This document shows positions 8,904 through 17,412 of a stretch of DNA of 52,621 nt, piece after piece. The notes beneath the pieces were generated by a model. The model was not told the DNA's origin. It ran no database searches and was given only the letters and a program-made list of their open reading frames with translations. The position numbers and the translations under genes are program-made. The stretch lies in assembly GCF_000878195.1 (NCBI RefSeq), contig NZ_JXST01000043.1, forward strand, positions 1-52,621. The letters run 5' to 3'. The DNA is from Mycolicibacterium llatzerense. GTDB taxonomy: Bacteria; Actinomycetota; Actinomycetes; Mycobacteriales; Mycobacteriaceae. Every line of letters begins with the position of its first letter. The first letter of the stretch is position 1.

Positions 8904-10688
8904 TCAGACCGGCTGCGCCACCGGCAGTTTCGCCCCGCGCGCCGGCAGGTAGTGGCCGGACTTCACGGTCTGGCCGTAGCCGTCGCGGAACTCACCGTCG
9001 CGGAACACCACCTGGCCACCCACACCGGTCGCCACGACGGCGGCGTCGCTGCGGTTGACCATGCGGCTCAGGCCGCCGTAGAACTCGACCGAATCCTCGT
9101 GGTACGCCTCGAGTTCGGCGTTGAGCCCAGCCGGGTCGATCACCACGAAGTCGGCGCGCTCGCCCTGCCGCAGGGTGCCGGCCTCCAGGCCGAACCAGTC
9201 GGCGACCTCACCGGTCAGCCGGTGCACGGCATGCTCGGTGGTCATGAACGGACGGCCACTCTTGTCGGCGTCCTGCACCCGGCGCAGCATCCGCAGCGCG
9301 TAGTTGTAGAACGCCATATTGCGAAGGTGCGCACCGGCATCCGAGAAGCCCATGTGGACCGACGGCTCCGTGGCCAGCTTGTCGAGCTGCTTGGGGCGGT
9401 GGTTGGCCACGATGGTGGTCCAGCGGGTGTTGCGCTCACCGTGCTCCACCAGGACGTCGAGGAAGGCGTCGAGCGGGTGACTGCCGCGCTCGTCGGCGAT
9501 CTGCCCAAAGCTCTTGCCGATCAACGACTTATCGGGGCACTCGACGATGGTCGAGTCGTGGAAGTCACGGTGCCACAGGGTCGGGCCCAGCACCTTCTTG
9601 TCGAACGACTTACGGAACCGGCGCCGGTACTCCGGGTCGGCCATCAGCTTGTTGCGCTCCAGCTGATCCTTCAGGTGCAGCGCTGCGGTACCCGCACCGA
9701 ACTCCTCGAAAACCGGGAGATCGATTCCGTCCGAATACAATTCGAACGGCACCGGCAGATGCTGGAAGCGCACCTTCGAGTTCAGGACCTTGTTGGCCAG
9801 GCGGGTCACCGGGCCCAGCAGGTACACGGCGCCGGGCGAGGACTTGGCATCGGCGGCCACCAGCAGGCTCATCCGCACGCCGGCACGACGGCCGAACCAG
9901 CCGCTGCTCTCGAGGAAGAAGTTCAGTGCCTCTTGCAGTTTGGCGACGTTGGGCGCGCTCTGCAGGATGCGGCCGCGCTTGCGCAGCACCTTGATCAGGC
10001 GGCGGCGTTCCCGCCAGGTGGCGAAGGTCGACGGCAGCGCACGGGACCGGAAGCGGTCACCGTCGAGCTTGTCGATCGCGGCGTCCATGCCGGACATGCC
10101 GAGCATGCCCGCGTCCAGGGCCGCCTCGAGCCGCGACGCCATGGTCTCCAGCTCGGCGTTGGTCGGGGTGACGTTCGGGGTCGTCGCGCGGTCCAGGCCC
10201 AGCACCGAGGTGCGCAGGTCCGAGTGGCCCAGCAGCGAGCTGACGTTGGGGCCGAGCGGCAGGGCTTCGAGCGCCTGCACGTACTCGGCGGGTCCGGACC
10301 ATGAACGGCTCTGCTCGAGCGCGCCGACGACGAACTTGCGCGGCACCGCCTCGACGCGGCTGAACAGATCGGCGGCGTCGTCGTTCTCGGCGTAGACGGT
10401 CGAGAGCGAACACATGCCCAACAGCACCGTCGTCACGCCGTGCCGGACCGACTCACGCAGGCCCGGGTCGAGCAGTACCTCGGCGTCGTAGTGCGTGTGG
10501 ACATCGATGAAGCCCGGCGTCACCCACTTGCCCTTGGCATCGATGACGTCGGGGCAGCCCGTCTCATCGAGCGGCTGCGCCGACACCGTCGCGACGACGC
10601 CGTCGCGGATACCCAGATTGCGCAGTTGCGGCGTGCGGCCGGTGCCGTCGAACCACAGGCCGTCTTTGACGATCACGTCGTAGGTCAT
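8904..10688 (-). CDS. Amidohydrolase, N-acyl-D-amino-acid deacylase family
   Basis: A 594-residue metal-dependent hydrolase. It opens with YDVIVKDGLWFDGTGR, then GFIDVHTHYDAEVLLDP near residue 63, the HxH metal pair, and ends with SDAGAHL and FVVIDPAGLN, all as in D-aminoacylase/dihydroorotase-like enzymes. Family members release D-amino acids or fatty acids from N-acyl substrates, but many mycobacterial copies have no known substrate. ATG 10688 is followed by an ordinary N-terminus. It forms a two-gene unit with the downstream tetR. Confidence 0.82.
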   Translation of the reverse strand: MTYDVIVKDGLWFDGTGRTPQLRNLGIRDGVVATVSAQPLDETGCPDVIDAKGKWVTPGFIDVHTHYDAEVLLDPGLRESVRHGVTTVLLGMCSLSTVYAENDDAADLFSRVEAVPRKFVVGALEQSRSWSGPAEYVQALEALPLGPNVSSLLGHSDLRTSVLGLDRATTPNVTPTNAELETMASRLEAALDAGMLGMSGMDAAIDKLDGDRFRSRALPSTFATWRERRRLIKVLRKRGRILQSAPNVAKLQEALNFFLESSGWFGRRAGVRMSLLVAADAKSSPGAVYLLGPVTRLANKVLNSKVRFQHLPVPFELYSDGIDLPVFEEFGAGTAALHLKDQLERNKLMADPEYRRRFRKSFDKKVLGPTLWHRDFHDSTIVECPDKSLIGKSFGQIADERGSHPLDAFLDVLVEHGERNTRWTTIVANHRPKQLDKLATEPSVHMGFSDAGAHLRNMAFYNYALRMLRRVQDADKSGRPFMTTEHAVHRLTGEVADWFGLEAGTLRQGERADFVVIDPAGLNAELEAYHEDSVEFYGGLSRMVNRSDAAVVATGVGGQVVFRDGEFRDGYGQTVKSGHYLPARGAKLPVAQPV

Positions 10689-10709
10689 GACCTGAGGTTA
10701 GGGCAGAAA

Positions 10710-10721
10710 GTGAGTACTTAC
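10710..10721. promoter_or_regulatory. Candidate TetR operator upstream of the amidohydrolase
   Basis: GTGAGTACTTAC is an inverted repeat matching its complement at 10 of 12 positions, lying 22 bases upstream of the amidohydrolase start in the 57-base gap before galE1. Placement in front of an enzyme-tetR operon is what autoregulation would need. Short palindromes occur by chance, so this is a weak call. Confidence 0.35.
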
Positions 10722-10745
10722 AATCTTTTTCTGCATATTGGCAGG

Positions 10746-11678
10746 TCAGGGGCGGAAAAAGTCCACCGTCCGGGCCACGCCCTCGGCCAGCGTCACCTCG
10801 GGGCTCCAACCCAACACGGCGCCGGCCCGGCTGATGTCCAGGCAGGATTTGCGCAGGTCGCCGAGGCGCGGCGGGTGGAACTCGGGCGCGTCGGGCACGC
10901 CGACGGCCGCGGCGATCGCGGTGTGCAGCTGCGCCACCGACGTCTCCACCCCGGTCCCGACGTTGAACCGCTGCCCGCCCCCGGCCTCCCCGCCGGCGCG
11001 GACGAAGGCGTCGACCACGTCGTCGACGAAGACATAGTCACGGGTGTCGCTGCCGTCACCGAAAATCTTGGTGGGCCGCCCGGCCAGCAGGGCCTGACTG
11101 AAGATCGCCACCACACCGGCTTCACCGTGCGGGTCCTGGCGCGGGCCGTAGACGTTGGCCGGCGCGATGTGCGAGCAGTCCAGCCCGTACAGATTGCGGA
11201 ACATATTGAGGTAGACCTCGCCGCACACCTTGCTGGCGGCGTACGGGGACGACGGATCCACCGGCATGTCCTCGTTGGTCGGGTAGCCCGGCGGGACGCC
11301 GTAGATGGACCCGCCCGACGAGGTGTGGACCACCTTGCGCACGCCGTTGCTGCGAGCCGCCTCAGCCAGCCGCACGGTGCCGACGACGTTGACCCCGGCA
11401 TCGAACGGCGCGTCGGTCACCGACCGCGCGACGGAGATCTGCGCGGCCAGATGGAAGATCACCTCAGGCTTGACCTCGGCGACGATGCCGTTCAGATCGG
11501 CGTCGACGATGTCGGCTTTGACGAACTCGAACTGCGCGTTGCCCTCGGCATCCGCGAGGTTGTCGACCTTGCCGCTGCTCAGGTCGTCGAGCCCGACAAC
11601 ATCGTGCCCTTCGGACAGGAGCCGGTCGACGAGCGTCGAACCGATGAACCCAGCAGCACCAGTGACAAGTGTTCGCAC
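10746..11678 (-). CDS. galE1: NAD-dependent sugar epimerase (GalE1/Rv3634c-like)
   Basis: An extended short-chain dehydrogenase of 310 residues interconverting a nucleotide sugar, most likely UDP-glucose and UDP-galactose for arabinogalactan. The Rossmann motif TGAAGFIGS is at residues 5-13, the catalytic Ser region is SSGGSIYG, and YAASK holds the catalytic Tyr and Lys. The ORF extends upstream to 11753, but the protein proper begins RTLVTGAAG, so GTG 11678 is chosen (ATG 11690 is possible). It is divergent from the 11731 gene across about 50 bases. Confidence 0.85.
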   Translation of the reverse strand: MRTLVTGAAGFIGSTLVDRLLSEGHDVVGLDDLSSGKVDNLADAEGNAQFEFVKADIVDADLNGIVAEVKPEVIFHLAAQISVARSVTDAPFDAGVNVVGTVRLAEAARSNGVRKVVHTSSGGSIYGVPPGYPTNEDMPVDPSSPYAASKVCGEVYLNMFRNLYGLDCSHIAPANVYGPRQDPHGEAGVVAIFSQALLAGRPTKIFGDGSDTRDYVFVDDVVDAFVRAGGEAGGGQRFNVGTGVETSVAQLHTAIAAAVGVPDAPEFHPPRLGDLRKSCLDISRAGAVLGWSPEVTLAEGVARTVDFFRP

Positions 11679-11730
11679 GGGGGCAACCATACCGACGGCC
11701 GCTGCCAGGCGGCCCGTACAGTCGACAAGA

Positions 11731-13476
11731 GTGAACTGGGTCGCCCGAACCACCGCCGCACTGGTGGTGCTGCAGCTGATACTGCGGGCGGTTCTCGCAT
11801 TCGGCGGCTATTTCTACTGGGACGACCTGATCCTGATCGGCCAGGCCGGCACCCATTCCCTGCTGTCGCCCGACTTCCTGTTCAACGACCACGACGGGCA
11901 CGTCATGCCTGCCGGGTTCCTGTTGGCCGGAGCGCTGACGCGCCTGGCACCGCTGAATTGGTTCTGGCCGGCGCTGAGCCTGGTGCTGCTGCAACTGGTC
12001 GCCTCGGTGGCGCTCGTGCGCGCCCTGCGGGCGATCCTCGGCTGGCGTCCGGTGCTGCTGGTGCCGCTGGCGTTCGCGCTGTTCACGCCCCTGGGCGTGC
12101 CGGCCTTCGCCTGGTGGTCGGCCGGGCTCAACGCGCTGCCGATGGCGGCGGCCATGGCCTGGGTCTGCGCCGACGCCATCCTGTTGGTGCGCACCGGCAA
12201 TCCGCGGTACGTCTGGACCGGCTGCGTCGCCTATCTCGGCGGGCTGCTGTTCTTCGAGAAGTCCGCGGTGATCCCGTTCACCGCATTCGCGGTGTGCTGG
12301 CTATTGATGCACGTGACCGGGACCCGTGTCTCCGTGTGGCGCACGGGTCTGAGGCTGTGGCTGGGGTTGCTCACCATCACGATCGGGTGGGTCGGGGTCT
12401 ACCTGCTGGTGGTCAATCAGAAGCGCTGGACCTTGGACCTGCCGATGACGTGGGAGCTGCTGGCGCGGTCCGTCACGCACGGCCTGGTGCCTACGCTGGC
12501 CGGCGGGCCGTGGGACTGGCAGCGCTGGGCTCCCGCGTCACCGTGGGCGACGCCCGGCGCGGTCGTGATGGCGTTGGGTTGGCTGGTGCTGGCCGTCGTG
12601 GTTGCGGTGTCGCTGCTGCGAAAGCGGCGACTGGGACCCGTCTGGCTGTCGGCGGTGGGATACGTGGTGGCGTGCCAGGTGCCGATCTATCTGATGCGGT
12701 CGTCGAAGTTCACCGCCCTCGAGCTGGCGCAGACGTTGCGCTACCTCTCCGATCTGGTGGTGGTGCTGGCGCTGCTGGCCGCGGTCGCGTTCTGTGCGTC
12801 GAACCGCAGTACCCGGTTCGACGACTCCGTCCGCCGTCGTGTCGTGGTTGCTTGTGCGGCAACGCTATTCGTGGCCAGCAGCCTGTACTCGTGGGCGACC
12901 TTCCTGCCCAGCTGGCGCGACAACCCGACCCGCGCCTATCTCGTCAACGCCGAGGCATCCTTGGCCGCCGCACCCCGCGGCGTGCCGCTGCTCGATCAGG
13001 AAGTCGACCCGCTGGTGCTGCAACGCGTGGCGTTTCCAGAGAACCTGGCCAGTCACATGTTCGCGCTCCTGCGCGACCGGCCTGAATTCGCCTCCAGCAC
13101 AACGTCTTTGCAGATGCTCACCGCGACCGGCCAACTGGTGCCGGCCAAGGTGACCTGGACCCGCACCATCGTCCCCGGCCCGGCACCGAACTGCGGCTAC
13201 CTGGTGCAGACCGACGCACCGGTGACCATGCCGCTCGACGGACCGCTGCTGCCGGCCGACTGGACCGCCGAGCTCAACTACCTGGCCAACAGCGACGGGT
13301 CGCTGACCATGTCCCTGCCCGAGGGGCGCGAGGCACGGGTGCCGGTGCACCCCGGACTGAACCGGGTGTTCGTCCGGCTGCCCGGCGCCGGGGCTGCGAT
13401 TCAGGTGAAGGCCAACACGTCGGCGCTGTCGGTGTGCGTCGCGTCCGGGCCGGTGGGCTTCCTGGCGCCGCGCTAG
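11731..13476 (+). CDS. Polytopic membrane protein (Rv3635-like), GT-C-like topology
   Basis: 581 residues with about nine to ten hydrophobic helices in the first 400 and a soluble, probably periplasmic C-terminal domain of about 170 residues. An acidic pair in the first large loop (YWDDLILIG) recalls the Asp of GT-C polyprenyl-dependent glycosyltransferases, but no family motif is decisive. The start is taken as GTG 11731 because the frame upstream lies antisense within galE1. Orthologues keep this position next to galE1 in mycobacteria. Function unknown. Confidence 0.75.
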   Translation: MNWVARTTAALVVLQLILRAVLAFGGYFYWDDLILIGQAGTHSLLSPDFLFNDHDGHVMPAGFLLAGALTRLAPLNWFWPALSLVLLQLVASVALVRALRAILGWRPVLLVPLAFALFTPLGVPAFAWWSAGLNALPMAAAMAWVCADAILLVRTGNPRYVWTGCVAYLGGLLFFEKSAVIPFTAFAVCWLLMHVTGTRVSVWRTGLRLWLGLLTITIGWVGVYLLVVNQKRWTLDLPMTWELLARSVTHGLVPTLAGGPWDWQRWAPASPWATPGAVVMALGWLVLAVVVAVSLLRKRRLGPVWLSAVGYVVACQVPIYLMRSSKFTALELAQTLRYLSDLVVVLALLAAVAFCASNRSTRFDDSVRRRVVVACAATLFVASSLYSWATFLPSWRDNPTRAYLVNAEASLAAAPRGVPLLDQEVDPLVLQRVAFPENLASHMFALLRDRPEFASSTTSLQMLTATGQLVPAKVTWTRTIVPGPAPNCGYLVQTDAPVTMPLDGPLLPADWTAELNYLANSDGSLTMSLPEGREARVPVHPGLNRVFVRLPGAGAAIQVKANTSALSVCVASGPVGFLAPR

Positions 13477-13589
13477 GCGTCTGCCCGAAAAGTTTTGCGA
13501 AAAAACTGTCCCCTTCCGGGACGGTGCCCACTCCTACCTGTGTCAGCAAGTCCAACTGGGCCTGCGACCACCGGAAAAGGAGAACGCCC

Positions 13590-13931
13590 ATGACCATCAC
13601 CGGCACCGCAAACGGCAAGCGCATCGCACTGGCTGCCCTCTTCGGCACCGCCGCGCTTTACATCGCCCCGTTGGCCCTGAGCACGCCGATGGCCAGCGCA
13701 GAGTCCCTGGCGACCCGCTGCGGAAAAGGCGGTGGCACCTTCGCCATTGGCACCCGGTCGAACGGGTCGATCATCGAGAGCTGCACGACGGTCGACAAAG
13801 AGGGCGTCAAAACACAGTGCACCGAGGTAGATCACAAACCTCAGGGCTGCATCACCGTGCCGAGGACGGCAGTGAAGGGCACCCACATCCCGACCGGTGA
13901 CCTCGCCCCGGTTCAGGTCGATCGCTCCTGA
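13590..13931 (+). CDS. Small secreted protein, paralogue 1
   Basis: 113 residues. A Sec signal peptide spans about residues 1-33 (basic start, hydrophobic ALAALFGTAALYIAPLAL, cleavage after MASA). The mature part has four cysteines and the pattern CTTVDKEGVKTQC...QGCITVP. A good ribosome-binding site, AAAGGAG, ends 7 bases before ATG 13590. It is clearly related to the next gene. I do not recognise a named family. Confidence 0.75.
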   Translation: MTITGTANGKRIALAALFGTAALYIAPLALSTPMASAESLATRCGKGGGTFAIGTRSNGSIIESCTTVDKEGVKTQCTEVDHKPQGCITVPRTAVKGTHIPTGDLAPVQVDRS

Positions 13932-13982
13932 CGTCTCCCGCCCAGCCCGCCATCCACAGCCACCCGAAACGAAAGTCGATCC

Positions 13983-14354
13983 ATGAACACCACCATCCGA
14001 CCGAACTCCAAGATCAAGTCAGCGGCATTCGCCGGCCTGCTGAGCGCTGCCGCGCTCTATGCCGTACCGGTGATCCTGACCGCACCCAGCGCCAACGCCA
14101 CCGTCGGCAGCGATTGCATGGGTTCGAACCAGACCTACGAAACCAAGGTCGGCAACGGACACCTGTACGAGGCTTGCACCACGACCGACAAGAACGGTGA
14201 CAAGACCAAATGCTCGTACGTCGACGGAAAAGCTCAGGGCTGCATCGCAGTCCCGTTGCGTAAGCCGAAGTTCAACCTGGACCCGAGCGCTGTCACACCC
14301 GTTGACGTAACCCCGTCCGCGGGGCCGCACACGCTCCCCGACCAACGTCGGTAG
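13983..14354 (+). CDS. Small secreted protein, paralogue 2
   Basis: 123 residues with a signal peptide of about 39 residues (SANA cleavage) and a mature domain sharing CTTTDKNGDKTKC and QGCIAVP with the upstream gene, including four matching cysteines. The C-terminal tail is proline-rich (residues 95-123) and unrelated to that of paralogue 1. The 51-base gap and shared orientation indicate tandem duplication and cotranscription. The four conserved cysteines predict two disulfides outside the cell. Function unknown. Confidence 0.75.
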   Translation: MNTTIRPNSKIKSAAFAGLLSAAALYAVPVILTAPSANATVGSDCMGSNQTYETKVGNGHLYEACTTTDKNGDKTKCSYVDGKAQGCIAVPLRKPKFNLDPSAVTPVDVTPSAGPHTLPDQRR

Positions 14355-14367
14355 CGAAAAATTGTGG

Positions 14368-14440
14368 AGCCACCCAGGGGAATCGAACCCCTGACCTATT
14401 CATTACGAGTGAATTGCTCTACCGACTGAGCTAGGGTGGC
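14368..14440 (-). tRNA. tRNA-Thr (anticodon CGT)
   Basis: Read on the minus strand: acceptor GCCACCC pairs with GGGTGGC; D arm GCTCAGTCGGTAGAGC; anticodon arm ATTCA-CTCGTAA-TGAAT with anticodon CGT; T arm AGGGG-TTCGATT-CCCCT. Discriminator T is followed by an encoded CCA (14365-14367). All stems are fully paired. The position next to the delta' subunit gene matches mycobacterial synteny. Confidence 0.95.
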
Positions 14441-14497
14441 GTGCCCCACCGAGGCGGGGCGGGACGAGTCTACGGGACGCCCCGCACGCCGCCAAAG

Positions 14498-15730
14498 TCA
14501 GTTCCGTTGTCCAGCCCGCAAGGCCTGTCCCATGGTCGCCACCATGGCGTCGACGGCGAACTTCGGCTTGACGTTGGTGGCCAGCGCCTCGCGGCAGGCC
14601 AGCACCGCCTCGACGCAGCGCAACAGCTGGTCGGCAGGCACGTGGGCGGCCATCGCCGCCGCCTTGTCGCTCATGTCCGGATGGTTGGCCGCCGCCACGC
14701 CCGAGGCCCCGGACGAGATCACCAGTGCATCGCGGAAGTACGTGGCCAGGTCCATCAGCGCCCGGTCCAGGGCATCGCGCGACGCCCGGGTCTGCCGTGA
14801 CTTCTGCCGCTTCTCCAGGTCCTTCAGCGCACCCGCGGCGCCCCTCAGCGCGCCCGCCGCACCCTTGCCGGTGCCACCGGCACCCAGCGCCGTCCTGAGC
14901 TCCTCGGTCTCGGTCTCGTTGCGGCCTGCCGTCAGCGCCACCGCCTCGGCCTCGGCAGAGGCGACGAGCTCCTCGACGGCCGCGTATGCCCGCGTCGGCG
15001 TCGCCGCGTCCCGGGCCAGGCCCAGAGCGCGTTCCCGGCGCGACCGGGCCTGCTCATCGGTGGCGAGCCGGCGGGCCCGGCCGACGTGGCCGCCACTGAC
15101 CGACGCCGCCCAGCGCGCGTCGGACTCGGGCAGTCCGTCGTTGTCCATCAGCACCTGGGCGATGGCGTCGACCCGCGGCGTCGTCAACGCGACGTGCCGG
15201 CACCGCGACCGCAGCGTCACCGCGATGTCCTCGGGGTCCACCGACGGTGCGCACAGCAGGAACACCGTCGACGGCGGCGGTTCCTCGACGACCTTCAGCA
15301 GCGCGTTGGCCGCGCCTTCGGTGAGCCGGTCGGCATCTTCGACCACGACGATCTGCCAGCGTCCGGTGCCCGGCCGCCGGGATGCGGTCTGCACGATGGC
15401 GCGCATCTCGTCGACACCGATGGACAGCCCCTCGGGAATCACGCGGCGCACATCGGCGTGGGTGCCCGCCATGGTCGTCGTACAGGCCCGGCAGGCCCCG
15501 CAGCCCGGACCGCCCTCGGCGGCCTCCGCGGTGCACTGCAGCGCCGCAGCAAAGCACACAGCGGCGATGGACCGGCCCGAACCGGGCGGCCCGGTGATCA
15601 ACCAGGCATGCGTCATGCTGCCGGTTGTGACGCCGCTGTGAGCCGAATCACCCCGGGCCGCTCGCGCTGCGGCCACCAACTCGGCTTCCACGGCATCCTG
15701 GCCGACCAAACGCGAGAAAACTCCGCTCAT
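14498..15730 (-). CDS. holB: DNA polymerase III subunit delta'
   Basis: 410 residues; a clamp-loader subunit. The AAA+ module has a P-loop-like ITGPPGSGRS near residue 48, a zinc module CGACRAC near residue 78, VVEDADRLTEGAANALLKVVEEPP with the Walker B-like stretch, and SRCRHV as the SRC motif. The protein then runs into the helical C-terminal domain. An Ala/Glu-rich segment at about 255-300 is longer than in E. coli HolB. ATG 15730 is used. The gene is divergent from the cyclase gene, separated by 83 bases. Confidence 0.92.
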   Translation of the reverse strand: MSGVFSRLVGQDAVEAELVAAARAARGDSAHSGVTTGSMTHAWLITGPPGSGRSIAAVCFAAALQCTAEAAEGGPGCGACRACTTTMAGTHADVRRVIPEGLSIGVDEMRAIVQTASRRPGTGRWQIVVVEDADRLTEGAANALLKVVEEPPPSTVFLLCAPSVDPEDIAVTLRSRCRHVALTTPRVDAIAQVLMDNDGLPESDARWAASVSGGHVGRARRLATDEQARSRRERALGLARDAATPTRAYAAVEELVASAEAEAVALTAGRNETETEELRTALGAGGTGKGAAGALRGAAGALKDLEKRQKSRQTRASRDALDRALMDLATYFRDALVISSGASGVAAANHPDMSDKAAAMAAHVPADQLLRCVEAVLACREALATNVKPKFAVDAMVATMGQALRAGQRN

Positions 15731-15813
15731 CGGGCCCCACAGTAACCGTCGCCGGCGACACGAACCTGCGCGCAGCGGCGATATCCGTCGCCCCGGCCGG
15801 ATACGGTTAGCGG

Positions 15814-17409
15814 GTGGCCACCGATGTGAAGGACATCGGGCGAATCAGGGGGTTCGTCCGGTGGGTGGCGCGCACGCCGTGGCCTGTGTTCACGCTGAGC
15901 CTGCTGCAGGCCGACATCATCGGCGCGCTGTTCGTTCTGGGCTTCCTGCGGTTCGGTCTCCCGGCCGAAGACCGCATCCAGCTACAGGACCTGCCGGCGG
16001 TGAACCTGGCGGTGTTCCTCACCGTCCTGTTCGTCTCGTTCGTGGTGGCCGCGTGGCTGAGTCTGCGGCTGTTGATCCCGGTGATCCGCTGGCAAAGGCG
16101 GGACACCCTGCACGGCGACGCCACCGACGCGGCCTTCACCGAACTGGCCCGGACCCGGGCCCTCAAGATGCCGTACTACCGAACCCTGATCAGCGTCGGG
16201 AACTGGTTCCTGGGTTCGGTGGTGTTCATCATCGCGAGCTGGCCGGTGGCCAGCCGCTCGGCACCGTTCGTCGCGGTCGCCAGCGCGCTCGGCGCCACCG
16301 CCACCGCGATCATCGGTTATCTGCAGTCCGAGCGGGTGCTGCGGCCCGTCGCGGTCGCCGCGCTGCGCGACGGCGTGCCCGAGAACTTCAAGGCGCCCGG
16401 CGTCATCCAGCGCCAGGTGCTGACCTGGGTGCTGTCCACCGGCGTGCCGCTGCTGGCCATCATCGTGGCCCGGCTCGCCGGGCAGTACACGCCCTTCATC
16501 GCCCAGAACGAGCAGCTCAACACTCCGATCTTGCTGCTGGCGATCACCGCCCTGGCCGTCGGCCTGGCCGGCAACGTGCTGGTCGCCATGTCGATCGCCG
16601 ACCCGCTGCGCCAGCTGCGGTGGGCCCTGGGCGAGGTGCAGCGCGGTAACTACAACGCGCACATGCAGATTTACGACGCGAGCGAGCTGGGACTGCTGCA
16701 GGCCGGGTTCAACGACATGGTGCGCGACCTGTCCGAGCGGCAACGGCTGCGCGATCTGTTCGGCCGCTACGTCGGCGAGGACGTCGCCCGCCGGGCCCTG
16801 GAGCGCGGCACCGAGCTGGGCGGCCAGGAACGTGATGTCGCGGTGCTGTTCATCGACCTGATCGGGTCGACGCAGCTGGCGTCCACCCGGCCCGCGGCCG
16901 AGGTCGTGTCGATCCTCAACGAGTTCTTCCGGATCATCGTGGACACCGTGAACCGGCACGGCGGGTTCGTGAACAAGTTCCAGGGTGACGCGGCGCTGGC
17001 CATCTTCGGCGCCCCCATCGAGCACCCGGACGCCTCGGGCGCGGCGCTGGCCGCTTCCCGCGAGCTGCACGACGAACTGGTGACGGTGCTGGGCACCACG
17101 GAATTCGGCATCGGCGTCTCCGCGGGCCGGGCCATCGCCGGCCACATCGGCGCACTGGCCCGCTTCGAGTACACCGTGATCGGCGACCCCGTGAACGAGG
17201 CCGCCCGCCTGACCGAGCTCGCGAAGCTCGAAGAGGGCCACGTGCTGGCCTCTGCGATCGCCGTCAGCGGCGCGCTGGACGCCGAGGCACTGTGCTGGGA
17301 CGTCGGTGAGACCGTCGAGCTGCGTGGCCGGTCCGCGCCCACCCAGCTGGCGCGGCCGCTGTCGCTGGCCTCGCCGAGGCCGACTCCGGAAACCGAAGCC
17401 GCGAGTTAG
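15814..17409 (+). CDS. Membrane-bound class III adenylate cyclase with HAMP domain (Rv3645-like)
   Basis: 531 residues. Six membrane helices lie in the first 270 residues, followed by a HAMP linker (DPLRQLRWALGEVQRGNYNAHM) and a catalytic domain from about 340. Metal-binding FIDLIGST and a second Asp in KFQGDAALAIFG are present, with the Lys for adenine recognition, and the transition-state Asn/Arg in VIGDPVNEAARL. The layout matches M. tuberculosis Rv3645, a cAMP producer linked to fatty acid stress tolerance. GTG 15814 starts the protein. Its end lies 3 bases from the convergent topA. Confidence 0.9.
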   Translation: MATDVKDIGRIRGFVRWVARTPWPVFTLSLLQADIIGALFVLGFLRFGLPAEDRIQLQDLPAVNLAVFLTVLFVSFVVAAWLSLRLLIPVIRWQRRDTLHGDATDAAFTELARTRALKMPYYRTLISVGNWFLGSVVFIIASWPVASRSAPFVAVASALGATATAIIGYLQSERVLRPVAVAALRDGVPENFKAPGVIQRQVLTWVLSTGVPLLAIIVARLAGQYTPFIAQNEQLNTPILLLAITALAVGLAGNVLVAMSIADPLRQLRWALGEVQRGNYNAHMQIYDASELGLLQAGFNDMVRDLSERQRLRDLFGRYVGEDVARRALERGTELGGQERDVAVLFIDLIGSTQLASTRPAAEVVSILNEFFRIIVDTVNRHGGFVNKFQGDAALAIFGAPIEHPDASGAALAASRELHDELVTVLGTTEFGIGVSAGRAIAGHIGALARFEYTVIGDPVNEAARLTELAKLEEGHVLASAIAVSGALDAEALCWDVGETVELRGRSAPTQLARPLSLASPRPTPETEAAS

Positions 17410-17412
17410 GCC

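Noticed and set aside
8832..10304. 490-codon plus-strand ORF
   Set aside because: Complete antisense of the amidohydrolase gene; no domain or start signal.
10440..13085. 881-codon plus-strand ORF
   Set aside because: Runs antisense through galE1 and in a shadow frame of the 11731 membrane gene; low-complexity Arg/Gly/Ala composition typical of high-GC shadow frames.
13508..13522. Hairpin GTCCC-CTTCC-GGGAC as a terminator
   Set aside because: The adjacent T-run is on the minus strand, where no gene ends; on the plus strand it precedes the secreted-protein gene without a T-run.
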